From positions 62,001-126,000 of the forward strand of contig NZ_FUXM01000001.1 in assembly GCF_900167165.1 (NCBI RefSeq): a stretch of 64,000 bases of DNA, in the 5' to 3' direction. This DNA is from Carboxydocella sporoproducens DSM 16521 (GTDB lineage: Bacteria; Bacillota; GCA-003054495; Carboxydocellales; Carboxydocellaceae). The translations under genes and the position numbers were made by a program. The number at the start of each line of letters is the position of its first letter. Position 1 is the first letter of the stretch. Below, in pieces: positions 56,915 to 64,000 of the stretch. Under the pieces are notes generated by a model, which was not told the origin of the DNA, searched no databases, and was given only the letters and a program-made list of their open reading frames with translations.

Positions 56915-57536
56915 CCAGCCAGTTAAAATTTTTTACTGCCAGCCACCAGGTCCCCAGCCAGAAGACTCCTGCCGCAAAGCCCGCCAGCACATCACTGGGA
57001 TAATGTACCCCCAGATAGACCCGGCTTAAACCAATACAGAGAAACAAGAATACCGCCAGGGCTGCTGCCATTCTGTTATATGGCCGGGGTAGCAGCTTCC
57101 AGGCCCAGTAAGCCAGCAATCCATAGGCAATAATCCCGATCATGGCATGGCCGCTGGGAAAACTAAAACCACTGGCCTCAGTTAACCAGGGCCGGGGTGG
57201 CCGGGGACGATGAAAGAGGCGCTTCAAACTCTCCTCCAGCGCCACTCCGCCAATGAGTACAGCCCCGGAAAGCTGGGCTGCCCGCTTCCCGGCCTGAGAA
57301 TGCCCCAGCAGCCATAAAGCCAGCAAACTCAGAGGAATAACCGCCTTACCGCTGCCCATAAAGGTAATAGCCCGCATTAGTTCGGTCAGCCAGGGCTGGC
57401 GCCAGCCCTGAATCCAGCCTGACACCAGGGAATCAAAAGGGTAAAGCTCATGATAGATTAGATCCTCAGCCAGTTTGGCAAACCAGAACAGTCCCAGCCC
57501 GGTCAAGGCCCAGATCAGTACCATTTTTTTCTTCAT
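56886..57536 (-). CDS. PAP2-family membrane phosphatase
   Basis: About 216 aa with 6 helices and the complete PAP2 signature: LKRLFHRPRPPRPW (KxxxxxxRP), FSFPSGHAM (PSGH) and SRVYLGVHYPSDVLAG. It probably dephosphorylates undecaprenyl diphosphate or lipid phosphates. Start ATG 57536 after GAGAGGTGAG; GTG 57545 overlaps the upstream stop (GTGA). Confidence 0.9.
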   Translation of the reverse strand: MKKKMVLIWALTGLGLFWFAKLAEDLIYHELYPFDSLVSGWIQGWRQPWLTELMRAITFMGSGKAVIPLSLLALWLLGHSQAGKRAAQLSGAVLIGGVALEESLKRLFHRPRPPRPWLTEASGFSFPSGHAMIGIIAYGLLAYWAWKLLPRPYNRMAAALAVFLFLCIGLSRVYLGVHYPSDVLAGFAAGVFWLGTWWLAVKNFNWLVDGQRKRSV

Positions 57537-57541
57537 TTCGC

Positions 57542-58849
57542 TCACCTCTCCAGGTTCTTGCCGGTAATAAAGGCTTTAGCCACCAGTTGCTCTCCCTGCC
57601 GTACTGTTACTTCAATTTTGGCTACCCGACGGGAGGTGGAAAGGACGGCAGCCTCTACTTCTACCTGCTGGTCAAAGGGTACCGGCTCTATATGTAACAG
57701 AGTTAGGCTCTCGGTGGACAAGTCCAGACGTTTGCGGCGTTTAAGGGCTATATAAGCGGTGGAATTAATCAATGTAACCAGCACACCTACCGATGCAAAG
57801 CCAAATTCATTGGTCATAAATTCTGTAATTTCCCCCAGCAGCTTCACCCCCAGCTCGGTATCTTCCATGCGAAAACCGGAAAGGACAATATTATCCAGGG
57901 TATCAGTTATATGGGGCTGCTTCTGCAGATGCTGGTAGGCATTGATAATATCCTGCCGGCTGAGCACCCCCACTGCCCTGCCCCTGTCATCCACTACAGG
58001 TAGCAGCTCCTGGCCCTCCCAGATCATCAGACGGGCGGCATGACCAATGGAGACATCCTGTTCAACTGTAACTGCCGGCCGCATTACCGCCGAAATCGGT
58101 TCATCCTCTTCCCGACCAAACACATCTACGGGGGTAACCAGGCCAATAACCTCCCCGGCCTCGTTCAAAACAGGGAAACGGCTGTGGTGATATTTCTCCA
58201 CCGCGGCGTGCCAGTCTGCAATCCGGTCAGTTGCTTTTAAATAGCGAAACTCCCGCACCATAGCATCTTCTACCAGCACAATCTCCTTGTCCGGCATGGC
58301 TGCCAGCAGGGCCCGGTTAATAATACTGGTCACAGCAAAAGTGTCATAGGGGGTGGAAATGACCGCCCGATTTTTTTGCCGGGCCAGCTGGATAATCTCT
58401 TCTTCCGGGGTAAAGCCCCCGATAATCAGCAGATGGGCCCCCAGCTCCAGGGCCGCCCGCTGAGCATCAGTACGGTTACCCACAATAAAGACACTGCCCT
58501 CTTCAACATAATGGGGCAATACATCCACCGTTGACGCTCCAATTGTAAAAGCTTTAATCCCTCGGCTCAAATACTCTTCACCTGTAAGCACTGTACCCTC
58601 AACCAGGCGCTTGATTTCAGCCAGGGTTAGATCCTCAATTTCCCGTGCCTCCGGAGTTTCGATCCGCACTGTACCTACTTTGGGAATGGAACTGACCAGC
58701 CCCTGGGCCTCCGCCTCCTTGATGGCCCGATAGGCTGTACCATCACTTACTTCCAGCTCCCGGGCAATTCGCCGCACCGAAACCTTGGTTCCAACCGGTA
58801 ATGCCTCAATATACTGCAATATCTGCTCATGTTTGGTTTGTGGTGCCAT
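57542..58849 (-). CDS. HTH-DRTGG-CBS-hotdog regulator (YtoI-like)
   Basis: About 435 aa. Modules in order: N-terminal winged HTH (EALPVGTKVSVRRIARELEVS), DRTGG domain (TIGASTVDVLPHYVEEGSV), two CBS repeats (YHHSRFPVLNEAGEVIGLV; LLPVVDDRGRAVGVLSR) and a hotdog/thioesterase-like domain (FMTNEFGFASVGVLVTLINS). B. subtilis YtoI shares this unusual order. CBS domains bind adenine nucleotides; a ligand-responsive regulator is likely. ATG 58849 after AGGAAGGAG. Confidence 0.9.
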   Translation of the reverse strand: MAPQTKHEQILQYIEALPVGTKVSVRRIARELEVSDGTAYRAIKEAEAQGLVSSIPKVGTVRIETPEAREIEDLTLAEIKRLVEGTVLTGEEYLSRGIKAFTIGASTVDVLPHYVEEGSVFIVGNRTDAQRAALELGAHLLIIGGFTPEEEIIQLARQKNRAVISTPYDTFAVTSIINRALLAAMPDKEIVLVEDAMVREFRYLKATDRIADWHAAVEKYHHSRFPVLNEAGEVIGLVTPVDVFGREEDEPISAVMRPAVTVEQDVSIGHAARLMIWEGQELLPVVDDRGRAVGVLSRQDIINAYQHLQKQPHITDTLDNIVLSGFRMEDTELGVKLLGEITEFMTNEFGFASVGVLVTLINSTAYIALKRRKRLDLSTESLTLLHIEPVPFDQQVEVEAAVLSTSRRVAKIEVTVRQGEQLVAKAFITGKNLER

Positions 58850-58938
58850 GGTCCGCACTCCTTCCTCTCCTGTGTTGCATAACAACCCGATTGTGCTACC
58901 ATTATTGTATCATAGTTTTCCCTGCTGGTACAATCGAC

Positions 58939-59841
58939 TTACCCATCATTCGCCTCCATTATTTCCAGTTCCCGGGATTTTATGCGCTGATCCCCGATTT
59001 CCGAATAAAGAATCCCTGCTAAAATCAATGTCCCTCCCAGCCACAGCTGCAGGGTTGGTGTCTCTCTTAGAAAGACAAATGCAAACACCGCTGTAAAAAC
59101 TGGCTCCAGAGTAAAGATTATAGCTGCCCGCTGGGCCGATGTAAAGCGCTGGCCCCAGTTTTGCAAAAATAATACCAGACCGGTGGCTATTACCCCCATG
59201 TACAGTAAACCCAGCCAGGTTGCCTTTCCGGCCATCAGCCAGCTTTCCCCGGTCCACCAGGAGAACAGCCAGCAACCCAAACCGATCACCAGTAACTGCA
59301 GCCAGGTAAAGGGGCCGGTAGGGTAGCGGCCGGCATAACGGGAAACCAGCACAATATGGAGGGCAAAGGCAATGGCACACAGCAGGGTCAGTACATCTCC
59401 CCGGTTAAACTCGCCCTGCACCAGTTCCGGAGACCAGGAAAGCAAAGCCAGCCCGGTGAAAGCCAGCAGTGACCCCAACCAGACTGCCCGGGAGGGCTTT
59501 TGCCCGTAAAGGAAAAAAGCTACTACCGGGGTTAATACCACCGCCAGGCCGGTTATGAAAGCTGACTTGGAGGCAGTAGTGCTCAATAAGCCCAGGGTCT
59601 GCAGAACAAAGCCAGCGCCCAGAATCAATCCCAGCTTGATCCCTGCCCACCAGCCCCCCGCCTGCAGGGCTTTAATCTGCCGCCAGAAGATCACCCCCAG
59701 CACCAGAGCCGCAATGGTAAACCTGATGGCCAGATAGCTAAATGGCGGCATCTCCCCCAGCCCCAGCTTAGTCACAATAAAAGTAGTGCCCCAGATCAGG
59801 GTCACTACCAGTAAAGCCAGCTCCCCTTTATTTTTCAGCAA
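58939..59841 (-). CDS. EamA (DMT) family transporter
   Basis: 300 aa, ten helices in two repeats: LVVTLIWGTTFIVTKLGLG and TLEPVFTAVFAFVFLRETPT. TTG start 8 nt after AAGGAGGGG. It is related to but distinct from the EamA gene at 43.8 kb. Substrate unknown. Confidence 0.9.
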   Translation of the reverse strand: MLKNKGELALLVVTLIWGTTFIVTKLGLGEMPPFSYLAIRFTIAALVLGVIFWRQIKALQAGGWWAGIKLGLILGAGFVLQTLGLLSTTASKSAFITGLAVVLTPVVAFFLYGQKPSRAVWLGSLLAFTGLALLSWSPELVQGEFNRGDVLTLLCAIAFALHIVLVSRYAGRYPTGPFTWLQLLVIGLGCWLFSWWTGESWLMAGKATWLGLLYMGVIATGLVLFLQNWGQRFTSAQRAAIIFTLEPVFTAVFAFVFLRETPTLQLWLGGTLILAGILYSEIGDQRIKSRELEIMEANDG

Positions 59842-59943
59842 TTTTTTCCCCTCCTTTATCTTCTCCTATTATAACTGAATTTGGCAAAGTTTGCACCAGC
59901 AGTTAAAATATAATCAGAAAATTATTTCAGGAGGTTGAGAGCT

Positions 59944-60630
59944 ATGAAGATTACATTTCTCGGTCATGCCGGCTTCTGGCTGGCAGGAAACCAGACTCGA
60001 GTTGCCATCGATCCGTTTCTGACCGGCAATCCCGTCGCCAAACATCAGCCCGGGGAAATCCAGGCCGAATATATCCTGGTCAGTCACGGCCATGGTGATC
60101 ACCTGGGAGATAGTGTGGCTATCGCCCGCCAGAGCAATGGCACCATTGTCAGCGTTTTTGAAATCGCCAACTACTGTGCCACCCAGGGGGCCACTGTCCA
60201 TCCCATGCATATCGGCGGCAGCTACAATTTCGGCCCGGTGAGAATCAAGCTAACCCCGGCTCTGCATGGCAGTTCCAGCGGCGAATACCCTGCCATCTAT
60301 CTGGGCAACCCCTGTGGCTTTATCGTGGAAATGGATGGCTTGACCCTCTATCATTCCGGCGATACGGGACTCTTTGGAGATATGGCCTTGATCGGCCGCC
60401 GGCATGTGCTGGATGTAGCCTTTATCCCCATCGGGGATAATTTCACCATGGGTCCTGATGATGCCCTGGAGGCGGTGAAAATGCTTACCCCCCGTTATGT
60501 GATCCCCATGCATTACAACACCTGGCCCCTGATCGCCCAGGATGCCACCAGTTTCAAACAGCGGGTAGAAGCGGAAACAGGAGCGGAAGTAATTATCCTT
60601 AATCCGGGTGAGAGCTGGAAAATACAGTAA
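59944..60630 (+). CDS. metallo-beta-lactamase-fold hydrolase (UPF0173, YtkL-like)
   Basis: 228 aa. Family metal motif VSHGHGDHLGDS, the preceding VAIDPFLTGNPVA block, and the later YHSGDTGLFGDM and YVIPMHYNTWP (last metal ligands). UPF0173 proteins are of unknown substrate. AGGAGG 9 nt before ATG 59944. Confidence 0.9.
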   Translation: MKITFLGHAGFWLAGNQTRVAIDPFLTGNPVAKHQPGEIQAEYILVSHGHGDHLGDSVAIARQSNGTIVSVFEIANYCATQGATVHPMHIGGSYNFGPVRIKLTPALHGSSSGEYPAIYLGNPCGFIVEMDGLTLYHSGDTGLFGDMALIGRRHVLDVAFIPIGDNFTMGPDDALEAVKMLTPRYVIPMHYNTWPLIAQDATSFKQRVEAETGAEVIILNPGESWKIQ

Positions 60631-60752
60631 AAATATGACAACGTCTTCACAACATCTTCACAAAATCTTCATAAATTCGACATATTTTAGCCAAAAATGT
60701 ATATTACACTATGTAATAGATAAACTAATTAATAGCGAAGGGGGACTGTATT

Positions 60753-61568
60753 ATGAAAAAAACAATTGTAACCTTTGTAACTGCAGCTGTGCTGGCTGTG
60801 CCATCTTTGAGTTTCGCTGCTGAAACTCAGTTTAGCGACATAACCAACCATCCCGCCGCCCCTTATATTCAGTTCATGCAAAGTAAAGGAATGGTAAAGG
60901 GCACGGGAAACGGCCAGTTTCATCCCGACATGAAAATGGACCTGAAGCATCTCAACCGTTTACTTACCAGAGTATCCGGCAAAGAAGCCAGCCTGACCAT
61001 GACTCACCGGGTAGCAGTAATTAAAGGTATTGTAGATCTGTTCGGTTTAAATAGCGCCGCTGAGGCATTAACCGCTGAAGAAACCACCGCACTCCTGTCT
61101 GCATACAATGACCAGCAGGACATCCCGGATGCAGACCGCAAGGCCGTTGCTTATCTCGTACAGCAAGGTGTACTGGTGCCTGCAGAGGAAAACAACCAGT
61201 TGCGCCCCCATCAGGAAATTACCCGCGCCGAAGCAGTAACACTGCTGGCCAAACTGGCCCAGAAAAATTTAATAACCTTAAACAACAGTCCCGAACTGGC
61301 TGATAAAATGATGGATGCAAAACAAACCAGCATGAATATGAAACAGGGCATGATGAAGGAAAAAATGGCTAAAATGATGGCTGAACAACAGACCAGAATT
61401 ATGCAAATGGAAAAAATGCTGTCTACGATGAATGGTGAACAGAAAGAAAAAATGATGCAATTAATCAAAGACATGAAAGCCATGATGGCAGAAATGAAAA
61501 TGATGATGGCTGAATCCGGTATGATGGGACAAACTGGCCAGCCCCATCCCACCGGGCATAAAATGTAA
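60753..61568 (+). CDS. SLH-domain exported protein with methionine-rich C-terminus
   Basis: 271 aa. Signal peptide (TIVTFVTAAVLAVPSLSFA), SLH-like segments (FSDITNHPAAPYIQFMQSKG, VQQGVLVPAEENNQLRPHQE, ITRAEAVTLLAKLAQK), then an 88-residue helix-prone tail with 25 Met, many Lys and Gln, ending HPTGHKM. It is probably cell-wall associated. Met-rich tails can bind Cu(I), but here the density may only reflect helix packing. GAAGGGGG upstream. Confidence 0.8.
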   Translation: MKKTIVTFVTAAVLAVPSLSFAAETQFSDITNHPAAPYIQFMQSKGMVKGTGNGQFHPDMKMDLKHLNRLLTRVSGKEASLTMTHRVAVIKGIVDLFGLNSAAEALTAEETTALLSAYNDQQDIPDADRKAVAYLVQQGVLVPAEENNQLRPHQEITRAEAVTLLAKLAQKNLITLNNSPELADKMMDAKQTSMNMKQGMMKEKMAKMMAEQQTRIMQMEKMLSTMNGEQKEKMMQLIKDMKAMMAEMKMMMAESGMMGQTGQPHPTGHKM

Positions 61569-61597
61569 AAGAGGGCTCTTAGCCCTCTTTTTATTCT
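61568..61597 (+). terminator. terminator between SLH gene and biotin carrier gene
   Basis: GAGGGCT-CTT-AGCCCTC (61571-61587) followed by TTTTTATT. It overlaps the 3' end of the convergent biotin carrier gene and can serve both directions. Confidence 0.9.
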
Positions 61598-61971
61598 ATC
61601 ACTACCAGCACTTCATTCATACCCACGTTCTGGCCTTCACTGACCAGCACTTCCTTAACGGTACCAGCCTGTTTGGCAGCAATTTCATTTTCCATTTTCA
61701 TCGCTTCCAGTATCACCAGCACCTGCCCGGCATCTACCTTATCCCCCGGCTTGACCTTTACACCTTTGATTACCCCCGGCATGGGAGCAGTAACCTGGCC
61801 GTTGCCACCGGCAGCCGGTGCCGGGGCAGCCATCGCAGGAGGCGGCGGTGTCGCCGCCGGTTGCGCCGGACGCTGAATGGTGGCCGGCGTCTGGGCCCCG
61901 GCTTCAGTGGGCAGTTCCTCCACCAGAACTTCATAAGCTATGCCATTAATGGTTATTCGCAACTTTTTCAT
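61591..61971 (-). CDS. biotin carboxyl carrier protein of acyl-CoA carboxylase
   Basis: 126 aa: N-terminal short beta piece (KLRITINGIAYEVLVEE), a Pro/Ala-rich linker (about 27-56), and a biotinyl domain with the biotin-accepting Lys in ILEAMKMENEIAAKQAG. It resembles gamma subunits of methylmalonyl-CoA decarboxylase and propionyl-CoA carboxylase. It follows the biotin carboxylase by 15 nt. Confidence 0.92.
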   Translation of the reverse strand: MKKLRITINGIAYEVLVEELPTEAGAQTPATIQRPAQPAATPPPPAMAAPAPAAGGNGQVTAPMPGVIKGVKVKPGDKVDAGQVLVILEAMKMENEIAAKQAGTVKEVLVSEGQNVGMNEVLVVIE

Positions 61972-61986
61972 GCATCTCTCCCCTTC

Positions 61987-63618
61987 CTACCTCAGCAGTC
62001 TGCTTTGCATCTGCTGATACAATCCCAGCACTCGCCAGGGACTGCCGCCAGCCAAACCGCCGTCCCTGTCTGCTCTCCTGATTTCTCTTATCTGTAACGG
62101 CTTGCCATCACTGACTGCATCCACGGCTGCAGCAATCACTGCCAGCAATTCCGGGGTCAGTTCCCCTCCGGTCCCGGCCACCCTCTGATTGTCACTGCCG
62201 GTAACCGCCTTTACCGCTTCAGGTCCAGGTCGAGGTACAGCCTCAGTCACCGGCGGGCGCACCGCTGCTTTTTCCTTGGGTGCCAGGGGTCCCATGCGGG
62301 TAGTGAGGAAATTGGTATAGACCTCCCCTTTCTGAAAATAGAAATTATCCAGCACCTGTAGATGAAAGGGGATGGTGGTAGTTACTCCTTCAATGAGAAA
62401 TTCCTTGAGACAGCGGCGCATGCGCTGAATGGCTTCCTGCCGGTCATGCCCCCAGACAATCAGTTTGCCGATCATGGAATCGTAGAAGGGAGTAATAGTA
62501 TACCCCTGGTAAGCTGCACTGTCCAGCCGCACCCCGAAACCGCCCGGCGGACGGTAAAAGGTGATAGTACCTGGATTGGGCAGGAAATTGTTAAAGGGGT
62601 CTTCGGCATTGATCCGGCATTCAATGGCATGGCCGCGGATCTGGATATCCTTTTGCTCATAACCCAGAGGCTCTCCGGCCGCAATGCGAATTTGCTCCTT
62701 GATCAAATCGATTCCGGTAATCATTTCAGTCACGGGATGCTCTACCTGAATCCGGGTGTTCATTTCCATGAAATAAAAGTCGCCATCCCGGGTCAGGAGA
62801 AATTCCACCGTGCCAGCACCGGAATAGTTAACGGCCTGAGCTGCCCGGACCGCCACTCCCCCCATGATTTCGCGCAAGCGGCTGCTGAGGGCAGGAGACG
62901 GCGCTTCTTCAATCAATTTCTGATTCCGGCGCTGTACCGAACAGTCCCGTTCTCCCAGATAAACTACGTTGCCGTGGTTATCAGCCAGAATTTGAAACTC
63001 GATGTGACGGCAGTTCTCCAGATATTTTTCCAGATAGACATCAGGATTATTAAACCAGGTTTGGGCTTCAGAACGGGCTGCCCGCCAGGCCTCGGCAAAC
63101 TCCGACTTCTGCCGGACAATCCGCATCCCCCGGCCGCCCCCGCCGGCAGCTGCTTTTAACAGCACAGGAAAGCCCATTCTGGTAGCCAGTTTCAACGCTT
63201 CTGCCTCCGACTCAATAATAGCTTCACTGCCTGGTACTACCGGCACTCCGGCCTTGATCATGGTTTCCCGGGCCACCGCTTTATCCCCCATGGCTTCGAT
63301 GGCCTCCGGGGAGGGGCCGATAAAGACCAGACCGTTTTCAGCACAGCGCCGGGCGAAATCAGCGTTTTCCGCCAGGAAGCCATAGCCGGGATGCACCGCC
63401 TGGGCACCAGCTTTGACAGCCACCTCGATGATTTTTTCCGCCTCCAGGTAGCTGCGGGGGCCCCCGAGGCAATAGGCCTCATCGGCCAGCTGCACATGCA
63501 AACTATGGGCATCCGCTTCGGAATAAACGGCCACAGTGGCGATATCCAGTTCATGACAGGCCCGGATAATCCGAACCGCAATTTCTCCCCGATTGGCAAT
63601 CAGGATTTTTTTAAACAC
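61987..63618 (-). CDS. accC: biotin carboxylase with extra C-terminal domain
   Basis: 543 aa, about 95 longer than normal AccC. The first 450 residues are canonical: MFKKILIANRGEIAVRIIRA, ATP-grasp GGGGRGMRIVRQ, EKYLENCRHIEFQIL, MNTRIQVEHPVTEMITG and the C-terminal IGKLIVWGHDRQEAI. After a Pro-rich linker the tail has LTPELLAVIAAAVDAV and IREIRR, similar to the C-terminal part of OadG/methylmalonyl-CoA decarboxylase delta/epsilon-type chains. The symbol is for the biotin carboxylase role only; this copy probably serves a propionyl/methylmalonyl-CoA carboxylase, given the neighbours. Confidence 0.9.
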   Translation of the reverse strand: MFKKILIANRGEIAVRIIRACHELDIATVAVYSEADAHSLHVQLADEAYCLGGPRSYLEAEKIIEVAVKAGAQAVHPGYGFLAENADFARRCAENGLVFIGPSPEAIEAMGDKAVARETMIKAGVPVVPGSEAIIESEAEALKLATRMGFPVLLKAAAGGGGRGMRIVRQKSEFAEAWRAARSEAQTWFNNPDVYLEKYLENCRHIEFQILADNHGNVVYLGERDCSVQRRNQKLIEEAPSPALSSRLREIMGGVAVRAAQAVNYSGAGTVEFLLTRDGDFYFMEMNTRIQVEHPVTEMITGIDLIKEQIRIAAGEPLGYEQKDIQIRGHAIECRINAEDPFNNFLPNPGTITFYRPPGGFGVRLDSAAYQGYTITPFYDSMIGKLIVWGHDRQEAIQRMRRCLKEFLIEGVTTTIPFHLQVLDNFYFQKGEVYTNFLTTRMGPLAPKEKAAVRPPVTEAVPRPGPEAVKAVTGSDNQRVAGTGGELTPELLAVIAAAVDAVSDGKPLQIREIRRADRDGGLAGGSPWRVLGLYQQMQSRLLR

Positions 63619-63631
63619 GGCTCTCCCTCCT

Positions 63632-64000
63632 TTAGAACGGAATATTGCCGTGTTTCTTCGGCGGCCGGCTTTCCCGTTTATTGCGCAGCATGTGCAGGGA
63701 CTGAATCAAGCGGGCCCTGGTCTGCCGGGGATCGATAACGTCATCCACCAGCCCCTTGGCACAGGCCACATAGGGGTTGGCAAACCTTTCGCGGTATTCC
63801 GCCGTCCGGCGCGCCCGCACTTCCTCTGGATTATCGGCACTGTTGATTTCATCCTTGAAGATGATATTGGCTGCACCATCGGGACCCATAACGGCGATTT
63901 CCGCTGTCGGCCAGGCCAGGGCCACATCAGCCCCCAGCGAGCGGCTGCACATGGCCACATAAGCTCCTCCGTAAGCCTTGCGTAAAATCACCGTCATCAA
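63632..64000 (-). CDS. acyl-CoA carboxylase carboxyltransferase subunit, 3' part (5' end beyond window)
   Basis: The last 122 codons of a PccB/MmdA-type carboxyltransferase: VILRKAYGGAYVAMCSRSLG, AEIAVMGPDGAANIIFKDEI and the C-terminal HGNIPF typical of the family. It is 13 nt upstream of the biotin carboxylase, so the operon order is carboxyltransferase, carboxylase, biotin carrier. Propionyl-CoA or methylmalonyl-CoA specificity is likely but not shown. Confidence 0.9.
   Translation of the reverse strand: MMTVILRKAYGGAYVAMCSRSLGADVALAWPTAEIAVMGPDGAANIIFKDEINSADNPEEVRARRTAEYRERFANPYVACAKGLVDDVIDPRQTRARLIQSLHMLRNKRESRPPKKHGNIPF

Overview
The window looks like a chromosomal segment of a spore-forming, low-to-moderate-GC Firmicute, most likely class Clostridia (Peptococcaceae-like). 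The reasons are: a T-box leader, a TRAP (MtrB) gene, CotS-like and CotF-like spore coat genes, the polA-mutM-ytaF-coaE order also known from Bacillus, strong AGGAGG ribosome sites, frequent GTG/TTG starts, and separate accD/accA genes. I cannot name the species from sequence alone. Almost all genes lie on the minus strand. No rRNA, tRNA, CRISPR array or intact insertion sequence was seen.

Region by region. (1) 1-10,261: a large branched-chain amino acid operon read on the minus strand, ilvE-ilvD-ilvB-ilvN-ilvC-ilvB-leuA-leuC (leuC runs off the edge). It is preceded by a long leader with a near-consensus promoter, an isoleucine-type T-box with its terminator, and then a ykkC-family aptamer (ppGpp type by context) with a second terminator: two stacked antitermination checkpoints. 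(2) 10.3-13.8 kb: a DHA2 drug exporter, a DUF1540 mini-protein, a beta-carbonic anhydrase, and a CaCA cation exchanger under a yybP-ykoY (Mn2+) riboswitch. (3) 13.7-17.3 kb: an arsenic operon acr3-arsR-molybdopterin oxidoreductase. The oxidoreductase has an atypical N-terminal Fe-S motif. (4) 17.3-18.1 kb: an AT-rich two-gene module (60-aa protein plus GNAT) with the layout of a toxin-antitoxin pair. (5) 18.2-26.7 kb: speE-speB, a phosphoesterase, two CotS-like kinases, a queG-phoP-phoR-like operon and two CotF-like coat genes. (6) 26.7-28.0 kb (plus strand): a DUF134/NifX-like fusion and a hemerythrin protein.

(7) 28.0-34.2 kb: lrp-oppABCDF. (8) 34.3-39.6 kb: polA-mutM-ytaF-coaE-slt, DNA repair plus sporulation/cell wall. 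(9) 39.7-44.7 kb: an ECF sigma/anti-sigma pair, an MFS exporter, a hairpin repeat, a secreted beta-sandwich protein and an EamA transporter. (10) 44.8-55.7 kb: accD-accA-pfkA-pyk with dnaE, a phosphodiester glycosidase-TPR protein, pgpA, mtrB and a DUF2007 gene upstream. (11) 55.6-60.6 kb: corA under an M-box Mg2+ riboswitch, PAP2, a CBS/DRTGG regulator, EamA and an UPF0173 hydrolase. (12) 60.7-64.0 kb: a methionine-rich SLH protein and a biotin-dependent acyl-CoA carboxylase (carboxyltransferase, biotin carboxylase, biotin carrier).

The strongest overall theme is RNA-level control. Four structured leaders (T-box, ykkC-type, Mn2+, Mg2+) sit in one 64-kb window, beside a gene for TRAP, itself an RNA-binding attenuator. 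The most unusual items are the T-box/ykkC tandem, the arsenic-operon molybdoenzyme lacking one expected cluster cysteine, the biotin carboxylase with a decarboxylase-subunit-like tail, the shortened QueG without a standard start codon, and the small GNAT module.
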